A stretch of 64,000 bases of DNA, from the NCBI GenBank assembly GCA_017466345.1, contig JAFTUI010000017.1:1-64000 (forward strand), in the 5' to 3' direction. Origin of the DNA: Tidjanibacter sp. (GTDB lineage Bacteria; Bacteroidota; Bacteroidia; Bacteroidales; Rikenellaceae). Below the pieces are notes generated by a model. That model made no database searches, was not told where the DNA came from, and saw only the letters and a list, made by a program, of their open reading frames with translations. A program made the position numbers and the translations under genes. Positions 51,781-61,032 of this stretch are shown one piece after another; within the stretch, counting starts at the first letter, position 1, and every line of letters begins with the position of its first letter.

Positions 51781-53343
51781 ATGAAGAGGAAAACCGATTT
51801 TTTGGTCATAGGTAGTGGCGTTGCAGGGCTCTCTTTTGCCCTCAAAGCGGCTGAGAAAGGTCGCGTAACTATCGTCACCAAAGGAGAAATTAGGGAGTGT
51901 AATACCAACTACGCACAAGGCGGTATCTGCTGTGTTACCTACCCACCCGACACCTTCGAGAAACATATCGAAGATACGATGGTGTGTGGTGCAGGTAAGT
52001 GTGACGAGGCGGCTGTTCGCAAGGTCGTAGAGGGTGCGCCAGAGGGTATTAGGGAGTTGATAGAGTGGGGTACCCACTTCGACCGCACACCCGATGGACG
52101 CTACTCGCTCCACCGCGAGGGAGGACACACCGAACACCGCATACTCCACCACCGCGACCTGACGGGTGCCGAGATAGAGCGTGCTCTCATCACTGCTGTA
52201 AAGCGCCACCGCAACATCGACATCCTCGAACACCACTTTGCAGTAGATGTGCTCACACAGCACCACTTGGGGCAGGAGGTCAATCGCCATATGGACAACA
52301 TAGAGTGCTATGGTGCCTACGTTATGGACGTCAAGCGCGAGAAGATTATGACCATCCTTGCCAAATTTACGGTGGTTTGTACGGGTGGTGTGGGCAACCT
52401 CTACCACACAACCACCAACCCTTCGGTGGCTACGGGCGATGGTATCGCTATGGTACATCGCGCAAAGGGTGTCATTGAGAATATGCAGTACATACAGTTC
52501 CACCCCACAACGCTCTACAACCCCACCGAGCGTCCTGCATTCCTCATTACGGAGGCTATGAGGGGCTATGGTGCAATACTCAAATTGCCCAATGGCAAGG
52601 AGTTTATGCACAAATACCATCCTATGGGGTCGCTTGCTCCGCGCGATGTGGTGGCTCGCAGTATGGACCACGAGATGAAGATTACGGGCTCGGAGTACCT
52701 CTACTTAGACGTGCGCCACAAGCCCGCCGAGGAGACCATCCGCGAATTCCCCAACATCTACCAGAAGTGCCTTACGCTCGGCATAGACATCACTAAGGAT
52801 ATGATTCCCGTAACCCCCGGTGCACACTACTGCTGCGGAGGTGTAAAGGTCGACCTGAATGGCGAGAGTACCATACACCGACTCTACGCCCTCGGCGAGA
52901 GCTCTTGTACGGGTTTGCACGGAGCCAATCGCTTGGCTTCCAACTCCTTGATTGAGGCTGTGGTCTATGCGCGTGCGGCGGCAGATCACGCCACCTCTCG
53001 CATTGCAGAGGTAGATTATGAGGAGCGCATTCCCGATTGGAACGATGACGGAATGGTTGCCACTGAGGAGATGATTCTCATCACGCAGAACTATAAGGAG
53101 ATGCAGCAGATTATGAGCTACTATGTGGGCATTGTGCGCTCCAACTTGCGCTTGGAGAGGGCTTTGAGGCGTATGGAGATAATCTACCGCGAGACCGAAG
53201 AACTCTACCAGAAGAGTCGTCTGAATGTCAACCTCTGCGAACTGCGCAACCTCATAGAGGTCGGCTATCTTATCATCAAGCAGGCGGCTGCAATGAAAGA
53301 GAGTGTGGGATTGCATTACACGATAGACTACCCCACAAATTAG
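51781..53343 (+). CDS. nadB: L-aspartate oxidase
   Basis: A 520-residue flavoprotein of the succinate dehydrogenase/aspartate oxidase family: FAD site GSGVAGLSFALKAAEKGRVTIVTKGE, NTNYAQGGICCVTYPPDT, HREGGHTEHRILHHRDLTG, TTLYNPTERPAFLITEAMRGYGA, and GAHYCCGGVKVDLNGEST..LYALGESSCTGLHGANRLASNSLIEAVVYA. First step of de novo NAD synthesis. nadA and nadC are not adjacent. A stop-proximal hairpin element follows the TAG directly. Confidence 0.96.
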   Translation: MKRKTDFLVIGSGVAGLSFALKAAEKGRVTIVTKGEIRECNTNYAQGGICCVTYPPDTFEKHIEDTMVCGAGKCDEAAVRKVVEGAPEGIRELIEWGTHFDRTPDGRYSLHREGGHTEHRILHHRDLTGAEIERALITAVKRHRNIDILEHHFAVDVLTQHHLGQEVNRHMDNIECYGAYVMDVKREKIMTILAKFTVVCTGGVGNLYHTTTNPSVATGDGIAMVHRAKGVIENMQYIQFHPTTLYNPTERPAFLITEAMRGYGAILKLPNGKEFMHKYHPMGSLAPRDVVARSMDHEMKITGSEYLYLDVRHKPAEETIREFPNIYQKCLTLGIDITKDMIPVTPGAHYCCGGVKVDLNGESTIHRLYALGESSCTGLHGANRLASNSLIEAVVYARAAADHATSRIAEVDYEERIPDWNDDGMVATEEMILITQNYKEMQQIMSYYVGIVRSNLRLERALRRMEIIYRETEELYQKSRLNVNLCELRNLIEVGYLIIKQAAAMKESVGLHYTIDYPTN

Positions 53344-53440
53344 GCGAGCGTGCCTTGTGGGTGCTTTTTGCACCAAACTGCGCATCGCAACGTCCTCATT
53401 TGCGCTGAGCAAACTGCGGAGTTGCTCGCTTGTTTGGCAC
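53341..53440 (+). repeat. Stop-proximal hairpin element, copy B
   Basis: Starts at the nadB stop codon (TAGGCGAGC...). Contains GGTGCTTTTTGCACC and the core TCATTTGC-GCTGA-GCAAACTG with outer arms around CGCAACGTCC/CGGAGTTGC, then TTTGGCACAAAAATC. Most diverged of the copies. Confidence 0.7.
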
Positions 53441-53470
53441 AAAAATCTCACCACAAAACCCACTCGCGGA

Positions 53471-53577
53471 GTTGAGAGTTAAGGTCGTTAAAGTCCTTAA
53501 AGTCCTTAAAGTCCTATAAGCCTTATAAGCCTTATAAGCCTTATAAGCCTTAGGACTATTGACGTTAGACGTTAGAC
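53471..53577. repeat. Composite nonamer/heptad array in the prfC leader
   Basis: TTAAAGTCC nonamers, CCTTATAAG nonamers (four in a row), the motif CTTAGGACTATTGAC, then GTTAGACGTTAGAC, ending 10 nt before the prfC start codon. It should be part of the prfC 5' untranslated region or promoter. Confidence 0.75.
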
Positions 53578-53587
53578 AAAAAAGACT

Positions 53588-55165
53588 ATGACACTAAAAG
53601 AAGAGATAAAACGCAGGCGTACGTTCGCCGTTATTGCCCACCCCGATGCGGGTAAAACCACACTCACAGAGAAACTTCTGCTCTTTGGTGGTGCTATCCA
53701 CGTTGCGGGTGCCGTAAAGAGCAACAAAATCAAAAAGACCGCCACCAGCGACTTTATGGAGATTGAGCGACAGAGGGGTATCTCGGTCGCCACTTCGGTT
53801 ATGGAGTTCGAGTATGAGGGTACCAAAATCAACATTCTCGACACCCCCGGTCACGAGGACTTTGCCGAGGATACCTATCGCACGCTCACCGCTGTGGATG
53901 CCGTAATTATCGTGATTGATGGTGCAAAAGGTGTGGAGAGCCAGACACGCAAACTTATGAACGTGTGCCGTATGCGCTCAACGCCCGTTATGGTCTTTGT
54001 GAACAAACTCGACCGCCCCTGCAAGGAGCCTTTTGAACTGTTGGAGGAGATTGAAAAGGAGTTGCAGATTGCAGTTCGCCCTCTCTCGTTCCCCATTGGT
54101 AGCGGTAACTCGTTCCAGGGTGTCTACAATATCTACGATGAGAGCCTTGCTCTGTTCAAAGAGGTTGATAGACAATATATTGCTGAGAGTGTCCATCTGA
54201 CGCTCGATGACCCTCAGCTGGGAGAGTATATCGGTGCGGGTAATGCGGCGGAGTTGGAGGAGAACTTGGAGATGGTGGCAGAGATGTTCGAGCCCTTCGA
54301 TAGGGACCTCTATTTGCAAGGTCTGCTGGCTCCCGTATTTTTCGGTTCGGCAGTGAATAACTTTGGCGTGAGGGAACTTTTGGAAACCTTCATCCGCATT
54401 GCACCCTCGCCCCACGCAGCACCCACCGAAACACGCCTGGTGCAGGCTGCTGAGGAGAAGATGACGGGCTTTGTCTTTAAGATTCACGCCAATATGGACC
54501 CCAACCACCGCGATAGGCTTGCGTTCTTGAAAATTTGTAGCGGTACTTTTGAACGTGGTAAGAACTACCTCCACGTTCGTAGTGGCAAGCAGATGAAATT
54601 CTCCTCGCCAAGCGTCTTTTTGGCAGAGAAGAAGTCGGTTGTAGACACTGCCTATCCGGGCGATATTGTGGGTTTGCACGATACGGGCAACTTTAAGATT
54701 GGCGACACCTTCACCGAGGGCGAGAAGCTCAAATTTACGGGTATCCCCTCCTTTGCTCCCGAGATGTTCCGCTATATTGAGAATGCCGATCCGTTGAAGT
54801 TCAAACAACTCGCCAAAGGTATTGACCAACTGATGGATGAGGGTGTGGCTCAGCTCTTTACCTCCTCGCTCAATGGTCGCAAAATTATCGGTACGGTGGG
54901 AGCCTTGCAATTTGAGGTTATACAATACCGCTTGGAGCACGAGTATAGCGCAAAGTGCCGCTGGGAGCCTATTGCTATCCATAAGGCGTGCTGGATTGAG
55001 AGCGATAATGCCGCGCAACTTGCCGACTTCAAGAAACGCAAATTTACCAATATGGCAGTGGATAAACACGGCAGAGATGTCTTCCTTGCCGACACCTCCT
55101 ACGCCCTGCAACTTGCCATCGAGAAATTCCCCGATATAAGGTTTAAGTTTACCTCCGAGTTTTAG
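53588..55165 (+). CDS. prfC: Peptide chain release factor 3
   Basis: A 525-residue translational GTPase: [21 protein letters not shown] (G1), [16 protein letters not shown] (G2), DTPGHEDF (G3), [14 protein letters not shown] (G4), and the RF3-type C-terminus [25 protein letters not shown]3 releases RF1/RF2 from ribosomes. The leader is full of tandem repeats, so the promoter could not be located. The TAG stop flows into a stop-proximal hairpin element. Confidence 0.97.
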   Translation: MTLKEEIKRRRTFAVIAHPDAGKTTLTEKLLLFGGAIHVAGAVKSNKIKKTATSDFMEIERQRGISVATSVMEFEYEGTKINILDTPGHEDFAEDTYRTLTAVDAVIIVIDGAKGVESQTRKLMNVCRMRSTPVMVFVNKLDRPCKEPFELLEEIEKELQIAVRPLSFPIGSGNSFQGVYNIYDESLALFKEVDRQYIAESVHLTLDDPQLGEYIGAGNAAELEENLEMVAEMFEPFDRDLYLQGLLAPVFFGSAVNNFGVRELLETFIRIAPSPHAAPTETRLVQAAEEKMTGFVFKIHANMDPNHRDRLAFLKICSGTFERGKNYLHVRSGKQMKFSSPSVFLAEKKSVVDTAYPGDIVGLHDTGNFKIGDTFTEGEKLKFTGIPSFAPEMFRYIENADPLKFKQLAKGIDQLMDEGVAQLFTSSLNGRKIIGTVGALQFEVIQYRLEHEYSAKCRWEPIAIHKACWIESDNAAQLADFKKRKFTNMAVDKHGRDVFLADTSYALQLAIEKFPDIRFKFTSEF

Positions 55166-55275
55166 CGAGCACATCTCGCGGGTGAATTTTGCACCGCACT
55201 TCGAAAGGCGAGTTCCTCATTTGCGATAAGCAAACTGCGGACTCGCCTTCTCGTTTGGCACAAAATTCCCTCCGT
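55163..55275 (+). repeat. Stop-proximal hairpin element, copy C
   Basis: Begins at the prfC TAG: TAGCGAGCACATCTCGCGGG, then GGTGAATTTTGCACC, then the main hairpin 55204-55249 (AAAGGCGAGT/ACTCGCCTT outer stem, TTTGC/GCAAA inner stem), then TTTGGCACAAAATTCCC. The best-formed copy together with D. Confidence 0.8.
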
Positions 55276-55721
55276 TCTATGCGTTTTTTGTCGTGGGGTG
55301 GGGGTGAGGGGTGTTAAGGACATTAAGGACATTAAGGACATTAATGCCCTTAAACTCCTATAAGCCTTAGGACTATTGACGTTAGACGTTAGACGTTAGA
55401 CAAAACAACAGACCTCTCCCGCCTTCGGCACCCTCCCCTAACTTAGGGGAGGGTTGTTAAGGTCATTAAGGTCATTAAGGTCATTAAAGCCCTTATACTC
55501 CTGCTATTCCTGTCATTCCTATCACTCTTGTTAAAAAAATACATAATTTTCAATTCTCAATTTTCAATTTTCGCAAATGCGAGTCGAGCGAGGGCAGAGA
55601 AAACAAGTTTTCTATGCTGAGCGGGAGCATTTTAGACGAAAAAACATTTTTTTTCGTCAATTCTCAATTCTTTATTATATCTTTGTAGGTTAGTTGGGAA
55701 AATCTTATAACACAAAATAAT
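55276..55721. other. Gene-free region with arrays, upstream of ileS
   Basis: TTAAGGACA nonamers (55312-55345), CTTAGGACTATTGAC, three GTTAGAC heptads (to 55402), a CCCTCCCCTAACTTAGGGGAGGG palindromic repeat (about 55429-55452), TTAAGGTCA nonamers (55453-55485), CCTGTCATT nonamers (to about 55530), TCAATTT heptads (55543-55573), and a -7 box TATCTTTG (55678-55685). No coding sequence is credible. Confidence 0.65.
55678..55685 (+). promoter_or_regulatory. Promoter -7 element of ileS
   Basis: TATCTTTG 36 nt upstream of the ileS start. No T-box leader is visible. Confidence 0.45.
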
Positions 55722-58700
55722 ATGAGCGGTAAAAAATTCAATGAGTACAAAGGACTCGACCTGCCCGAGTTGGGCTTGGAAGTCCTCAAAAAGTGGGATG
55801 CTGACGACACATTCCACAAGAGTATATCGACCCGTGAGGGTCATCCCACATTTGTCTTCTATGAGGGTCCTCCCTCGGCAAATGGTATGCCCGGTATCCA
55901 CCACGTTATGGCGCGTACGCTGAAAGACGTTATCTGTCGTTTCAAAACCCAGAGCGGCTATATGGTACATCGCAAAGCAGGTTGGGATACTCACGGTCTG
56001 CCCGTAGAGTTGGGTGTGGAGAAGAAACTCGGCATCCGTAAGGAGGATGTGGGTGTTAACATTTCCATCGAGGAGTACAACCGCACTTGCCGCGAGTCGG
56101 TAATGGAGTTTACGGGCAAGTGGGAGGAACTCACTCGCCAGATGGGCTATTGGGTGAATATGGACGACCCCTACATTACCTACGACAATAAGTATATCGA
56201 AACCCTCTGGTGGATGCTCTCGGAACTCTACAAGAAAGGTCTGCTCTATAAGGGCTTTACTATTCAGCCCTACTCGCCCGCCGCAGGTACGGGTTTGTCG
56301 AACCACGAGCTCAACCAGCCCGGTTGCTACCGCGATGTGAAAGACACCACCTGTACGGCTCAGTTCAAGGTTGTGCGCAATGCCGAGAGCGAGAGCCTCT
56401 TTGAGGATGTCGAGGGCGACCTCTACTTCCTGGCTTGGACCACTACCCCCTGGACACTGCCCTCGAATACCGCTCTGGCAGTAGGTCCTTCGATTGAGTA
56501 TGTAAGGGTTAAGTGCGCCAATCCCTATACGGGTATCCGACAGACCGTCATTATGGCTAAGGCTCTTGTGGGCACCTATTTCACAAAGAAGATGGAGGGT
56601 ACCTACACCGTTGAGGAACGCACCTGGAAAGGCTCCGACCTTGCAGGTGTTCGCTACGAGCAGTTGATGGATTGGATGCGCCCCGATGGTGACGCTTTCC
56701 GAGTTATTACGGGCGACTATGTGAGCGTGGCAGATGGTACGGGTATCGTACACATTGCTCCCACCTTTGGTGCCGATGACGACCGCGTGGCTAAGCAGGC
56801 AGGCATTGCGCCTATGTTGCTCGTTGACAAAGCGGGCAAACAGCAGCCTATGGTCGATAAGCAGGGTAAGATGTACCTCATTGAGGACCTCGACCCCGAG
56901 TATGTAAAGAACTTTGTTAATGTGGAGAAATATGCCGAGTGGCAGGGTAGGTTCGTGAAGAACGCCTATGATGAGAACCTTACTGAGGAGGATGCAACCA
57001 TCGATGTTGATATTGCCGTAGGTCTGAAACTCGAAAACAAGGCTTTCAAGATTGAGAAACATACCCACAACTATCCCCACTGCTGGCGTACCGATAAGCC
57101 CGTATTGTACTATCCTCTGGACTCGTGGTTTATCCGTACAACAGCCGTTAAGGATAGGCTCATAGAACTCAACAAGACCATCTATTGGAAACCCGAGTCG
57201 ACCGGTACGGGTCGCTTTGGCAAGTGGTTGGAGGGCTTGGTGGATTGGAACCTCTCGCGTAGCCGCTTCTGGGGTACCCCTCTGCCCGTATGGGCTACGG
57301 AGGACTACTCCGAGATGAAGTGTATCGGCTCGGTGGAGGAACTCAAAGCCGAGGTTGAGAAGGCTGTTGAGGCAGGTTTGATGAGCGAGAACCCCTACAA
57401 GGACTTCGTTGTGGGCGACTTCTCGAAGGAGAACTACGACAAGATTGACCTCCACCGCCCCTATGTAGACAACATTATCTTGGTGTCGAGCAAGGGCGAG
57501 CCTATGCGCCGCGAGAGCGACCTTATTGACGTGTGGTTCGATAGTGGCGCAATGCCCTACGCACAGGTACACTATCCATTCGAGATGACCCGCGAGGAGT
57601 TCGAGAAAGTATATCCTGCCGACTTCATCGCTGAGGGTGTGGACCAGACTCGTGGTTGGTTCTATACGCTCCACGCTCTGGCAACAATGCTGTTCGATAG
57701 CGTAGCATTCAAGAATATCATCTCCAACGGCTTGGTGCTCGATAAGAACGGCAACAAGATGTCCAAACGCCTCGGCAATGCTGTTGATCCATTCGAGGTT
57801 ATGGATAAGTATGGTGCAGATGCTACAAGGTGGTATATGATTAGTAACTCGCAGCCCTGGGATAACCTCAAATTCGATGTTGACGGTGTTGACGAGGTAA
57901 GGCGTAAATACTTCGGTACACTCTACAATACCTACGGCTTCTTTGCCCTCTACGCCAATGTAGACGGCTTTACGGGCAAGGAGGCAGAGATTCCCGTTGC
58001 GGAGCGTCCGGAGATTGACCGCTGGATTATCTCCACTCTCAACTCGCTCGTGAAGGAGGTTACCGAAAGGCTCAACGACTACGACCCCACACCCGCTTCG
58101 AGGGCTATTCAGGAGTTTGTGGGCGAGAATTTGTCGAATTGGTATGTTCGACTGAACCGTAAACGCTTCTGGGGTGGCGGTATGACCAGCGATAAACTTG
58201 CTGCATACCAGACACTCTACACCTGCCTCGAAACTGTGGCACAACTCTCGGCTCCCTTCGCACCATTTTTCAGCGACAGGCTCTTTACTGACCTCAACGA
58301 GATGAGTGGTCGTCACGAGGGCTCCGTACACCTCAACCTCTTCCCCACCTGCAATGAGGCACTCATTGATAGCGACTTGGAGGAGATGATGGCTCTGGCA
58401 CAGAAGAGTACCTCTATGGTGCTGGCTCTGCGTAGGAAGGTGGGCATCAAGGTGCGCCAGCCTCTGACGAAGGTTATCATCCCCATCCTTGACTCGGATA
58501 TGGGACGTAGGTTGGAGGCTGTGAAGGCTTTGGTTATGGGCGAAGTGAATGTTAAGGAGGTAGAACTCATTACCGACACTACGGGTCTTATTACCAAACG
58601 CATCAAACTCAACTTCAAGAACTTCTGCTCGCGCTACGCTAAGTTGGCGAAACCTATGGCTGCACTTGTTGCGACCTTCTCGCAAGAGCAGATTGCCGCT

Positions 58701-59120
58701 ATTGAGGCTGCCGAGCAGACCACTTTGGAGGTTGCAGGCGAGAGCGTAGTTGTAACCCCCGCCGACTTCGATATCACCTCGGAGGATATGCCCGGCTGGC
58801 TCGTGGCAAGCGAGGGTAAACTCACTGTGGCACTCGATGTTACCGTAACGGAAGAGTTGCGCAAGGAGGGCTTGGCAAGGGAACTTGTAAACCGCATCCA
58901 AAATATCCGTAAGGAGAGCGGCTTCGAGGTTACCGACCGCATCAAGGTGGAGATTGAGAAGAAGGAGATGCTCGTGGGAGCCATTGAGGCATTCGGTGGC
59001 TTCATCGCCCAGCAGACCCTGGCTCTGAGCGTTGTTCTTGCCGAGATGCCCGCCGGCGACTTTGTGGTCGATAGCGACATCGATGACGAACCCCTCAAAA
59101 TCGCCGTCACTAAGGCATAA
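55722..59120 (+). CDS. ileS: Isoleucine-tRNA ligase
   Basis: A 1132-residue class I synthetase. HIGH-region PSANGMPGIHHVMART, catalytic core with GWDTHGLPVELGVEKKLG, CP1 editing domain (WTTTPWTLPSNTALAVGPS and GTGIVHIAPTFGADDD), KMSKR loop NKMSKRLGNAVDPFEVM near residue 680, anticodon-binding and a long C-terminal extension. Size and C-terminal form fit the long IleS type (IleS2-like) common in Bacteroidota, which in other organisms is less sensitive to mupirocin; that property is inference here. Single gene with its own promoter. Confidence 0.97.
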   Translation: MSGKKFNEYKGLDLPELGLEVLKKWDADDTFHKSISTREGHPTFVFYEGPPSANGMPGIHHVMARTLKDVICRFKTQSGYMVHRKAGWDTHGLPVELGVEKKLGIRKEDVGVNISIEEYNRTCRESVMEFTGKWEELTRQMGYWVNMDDPYITYDNKYIETLWWMLSELYKKGLLYKGFTIQPYSPAAGTGLSNHELNQPGCYRDVKDTTCTAQFKVVRNAESESLFEDVEGDLYFLAWTTTPWTLPSNTALAVGPSIEYVRVKCANPYTGIRQTVIMAKALVGTYFTKKMEGTYTVEERTWKGSDLAGVRYEQLMDWMRPDGDAFRVITGDYVSVADGTGIVHIAPTFGADDDRVAKQAGIAPMLLVDKAGKQQPMVDKQGKMYLIEDLDPEYVKNFVNVEKYAEWQGRFVKNAYDENLTEEDATIDVDIAVGLKLENKAFKIEKHTHNYPHCWRTDKPVLYYPLDSWFIRTTAVKDRLIELNKTIYWKPESTGTGRFGKWLEGLVDWNLSRSRFWGTPLPVWATEDYSEMKCIGSVEELKAEVEKAVEAGLMSENPYKDFVVGDFSKENYDKIDLHRPYVDNIILVSSKGEPMRRESDLIDVWFDSGAMPYAQVHYPFEMTREEFEKVYPADFIAEGVDQTRGWFYTLHALATMLFDSVAFKNIISNGLVLDKNGNKMSKRLGNAVDPFEVMDKYGADATRWYMISNSQPWDNLKFDVDGVDEVRRKYFGTLYNTYGFFALYANVDGFTGKEAEIPVAERPEIDRWIISTLNSLVKEVTERLNDYDPTPASRAIQEFVGENLSNWYVRLNRKRFWGGGMTSDKLAAYQTLYTCLETVAQLSAPFAPFFSDRLFTDLNEMSGRHEGSVHLNLFPTCNEALIDSDLEEMMALAQKSTSMVLALRRKVGIKVRQPLTKVIIPILDSDMGRRLEAVKALVMGEVNVKEVELITDTTGLITKRIKLNFKNFCSRYAKLAKPMAALVATFSQEQIAAIEAAEQTTLEVAGESVVVTPADFDITSEDMPGWLVASEGKLTVALDVTVTEELRKEGLARELVNRIQNIRKESGFEVTDRIKVEIEKKEMLVGAIEAFGGFIAQQTLALSVVLAEMPAGDFVVDSDIDDEPLKIAVTKA

Positions 59121-59165
59121 CAAACAAAAAGGCGCTTGGGAGAGCCTCTGCGCCCGATAATGACA

Positions 59166-59203
59166 ATTTTTTAAGCCTGCCAATTTTGGTGGGCTTAAAA
59201 ATT
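59166..59203 (+). terminator. Terminator-like palindrome after ileS
   Basis: TTTTTAAGCC/GGCTTAAAAA stem with an inner TGCCAATTTTGG hairpin, 46 nt past the ileS stop. Confidence 0.6.
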
Positions 59204-59268
59204 ATTGGCGAAAAAGTTGCGTATATGTTAAGAAATTATTACCTTTAACAAACCAAAAACGCTAAACT

Positions 59269-59655
59269 ATGTCACAGGAAGTTGAAAAAACCAGATATTC
59301 CGATGAGGAATTAGCCGAATTCAAGGAGATTATCCTCGATATGCTCGGCAAGGCAAAGGACGACTATGAGCTTCTGCGCTCGTCAGTGAACAACTCGGCA
59401 AGCAACGACACCGAGGATACTTCGCCCACCTTCAAGGTGCTCGAAGAGGGTGCTGCAACGCTCACAAAAGAGGAGATGGGGCGCTTGGCACAACGCCAGC
59501 TCAAATTCATCCAGCACCTCGAAGCAGCACTCCTGCGCATCGAGAACAAAACCTACGGCATCTGCCGCGAGACGGGCAAACTCATCCCCAAGGAGCGTCT
59601 GCGCGTAGTGCCTCACGCAACCCTCTCGGTGGAGGCAAAGGAGAATAGGCGTTAG
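59269..59655 (+). CDS. TraR/DksA family zinc-finger-like protein
   Basis: A 128-residue protein: helical N-terminus DEELAEFKEIILDMLGKAKDDYELL, then coiled-coil through LTKEEMGRLAQRQLKFIQHLEAALLRIENKTYGICRETGKLIPKERLRVVPHAT. The C-terminal zinc-ribbon of DksA is degenerate: only one Cys of the usual four remains, so zinc binding is unlikely. Members bind RNA polymerase secondary channel in well-studied species. The stop codon overlaps a GTG start of the RNase H gene (TAGTG). Confidence 0.9.
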   Translation: MSQEVEKTRYSDEELAEFKEIILDMLGKAKDDYELLRSSVNNSASNDTEDTSPTFKVLEEGAATLTKEEMGRLAQRQLKFIQHLEAALLRIENKTYGICRETGKLIPKERLRVVPHATLSVEAKENRR

Positions 59656-60167
59656 TGCTCGGCACGACACATCTCGGGGCAAAATCTGTTAGCAAAGAAG
59701 TAGAATTGCCAAACGTCACGATATACACCGATGGCTCTGCGCTCGGCAACCCGGGTAGGGGAGGCTATGGAGTTGTGCTCCTGTCGCCGCCCTACCGCAA
59801 GGAGTTGAGTGCGGGCTTTCGTATGACCACCAACAACCGTATGGAACTCTTGGCGGTGTGTGTGGCGTTGGAGGCTTTGAAATTCGAGGGTACGGATGTG
59901 ACGCTCTACTCCGATAGCCGCTATGTGGTTGATGCTGTGGAGAAAGGGTGGCTCTTCGGCTGGGAGAAAAAGGGCTTTGCGAAGGCTAAGAACCCCGATT
60001 TATGGATGCGTTTTCTGAGAGTATATCGCCGCCATAGAGTACGGTTTGTGTGGGTAAAAGGGCACGCCACGACTGTTGAGAACAATCGCTGTGACGAGTT
60101 GGCGGTGGCTGCCGCAAATGGCACAAACCTCGCCGAGGATGTGGGATATAAAAAAGCAGAAGAATAG
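59655..60167 (+). CDS. rnhA: Ribonuclease HI
   Basis: A 170-residue RNase H: YTDGSALGNPGRGGYGVVLL, MTTNNRMELLAVCVALEAL, YSDSRYVVDAVEKGWLFGWEKKGF, VKGHATTVENNRCDELA, giving the Asp-Glu-Asp-Asp catalytic set. It removes RNA from RNA-DNA hybrids. No ATG fits; the GTG at 59655 overlaps the previous stop and implies coupling, while a TTG at 59706 would leave just PNVTIYTDG and equally match family N-termini. The 5' end up to ~59700 resembles a degraded stop-proximal hairpin element, favouring the later start. Confidence 0.9.
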   Translation: MLGTTHLGAKSVSKEVELPNVTIYTDGSALGNPGRGGYGVVLLSPPYRKELSAGFRMTTNNRMELLAVCVALEALKFEGTDVTLYSDSRYVVDAVEKGWLFGWEKKGFAKAKNPDLWMRFLRVYRRHRVRFVWVKGHATTVENNRCDELAVAAANGTNLAEDVGYKKAEE

Positions 60168-60203
60168 AACAGTCCTATTATATATTATCCTTAGGACGTC
60201 AAA

Positions 60204-60249
60204 AGCAGGCTTACTGTGACCGAATTTTTGCGGTTATAGTAAGCCTGCT
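60204..60249. terminator. Bidirectional terminator
   Basis: AGCAGGCTTACT/AGTAAGCCTGCT 12-bp stem with an inner hairpin, between convergent rnhA and the DUF4294 gene; overlaps the DUF4294 stop codon. Confidence 0.75.
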
Positions 60250-60848
60250 TCGTAGAGGATAATGATTTGCTCGATGAGTTTGTCCTCGCCCTGTGTGGGG
60301 TCGTACTCTTGTTTGAGGTTGGCTCGGAAGATGCGGGCGATGGTGTTCCAAAACTTGGCGGCAAACTTACCACGGAACTCCTCCACAATCTGATACGATG
60401 TGCGCTCCGTCTCGCGGTCTATGAGGCGGATGAGTATTTTGCCTTGCGAGTAGGTCATCTTTTCCAGCACTGGCGTGTAGCGCTTTATGAGCTCTTTTTC
60501 GAGAGCCTTGGTTATCTTGTTGCGCTCTTTTTCGTTCTGCACGGTGTCGAGTTGTGCGTTGAGCTGCTGAAAGAGGATGCGGGCATCAACAGCGTAGGGA
60601 TAGACAGCTTTCACGTTGCGTATCAGTCGCTTGTGACGCTTTATGTCGCCAATGGATTTGAACTCTATGATGTCGGATAGTTGCACAACATAGGCGGTGT
60701 CGCCCGTTATGGGGTCGACCTCCGTACCCGCTATATACCCACCACCATAGCGAGAGTAGGGGACACTGCGAGTGGTGTGTGACCGCTGAGCCTCTGCCTT
60801 GCCCGCCACGCACAACACCAAAGCCACTATCAACCAAAGTCGTTTCAT
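60234..60848 (-). CDS. DUF4294 family exported protein
   Basis: A 204-residue protein with signal peptide (MKRLWLIVALVLCVAGKAEA). The DUF4294 core follows: GDTAYVVQLSDIIEF, LIRNVKAVYPYAVDARILFQQLNAQL, ERNKITKALEKELIKRYTPVLEKMTYSQGKILIRLIDRETERTSYQIVEEFRGKF, FWNTIARIFRANLKQEYDP. Bacteroidota-specific, function unknown. Single gene. Confidence 0.88.
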   Translation of the reverse strand: MKRLWLIVALVLCVAGKAEAQRSHTTRSVPYSRYGGGYIAGTEVDPITGDTAYVVQLSDIIEFKSIGDIKRHKRLIRNVKAVYPYAVDARILFQQLNAQLDTVQNEKERNKITKALEKELIKRYTPVLEKMTYSQGKILIRLIDRETERTSYQIVEEFRGKFAAKFWNTIARIFRANLKQEYDPTQGEDKLIEQIIILYEAGLL

Positions 60849-61032
60849 TTGTGCAAATATAACGTATTTTTTCCATTATATATTTTCTCGCGAGGCTAAG
60901 TGGCTGAAAGTGGGTAAAATTTAGCGGAAATTATTAAAAATTTTGAAAAATGTTTATACCTTTGTGTGCCTGCTTGTCGAATAAGATGACGGGCAAAGGT
61001 TAGCACAGGTTAAACTCTAAATATAAACACTT

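Noticed and set aside
53471-53577. CRISPR-like array
   Set aside because: Repeats are 7 or 9 nt with no spacers and no cas genes; they are simple tandem arrays.
53978-55174. 398-codon open frame antisense to prfC
   Set aside because: Explained by codon bias of prfC, which has unambiguous GTPase motifs.
55590-55721. T-box leader upstream of ileS
   Set aside because: No T-box sequence or specifier structure is visible, and T-boxes are not expected in this phylum.
55632-59183. 1183-codon open frame antisense to ileS
   Set aside because: It mirrors the ileS gene throughout; strong codon bias leaves the antisense frame open. No start context, no family features and it crosses both ends of a certain gene.
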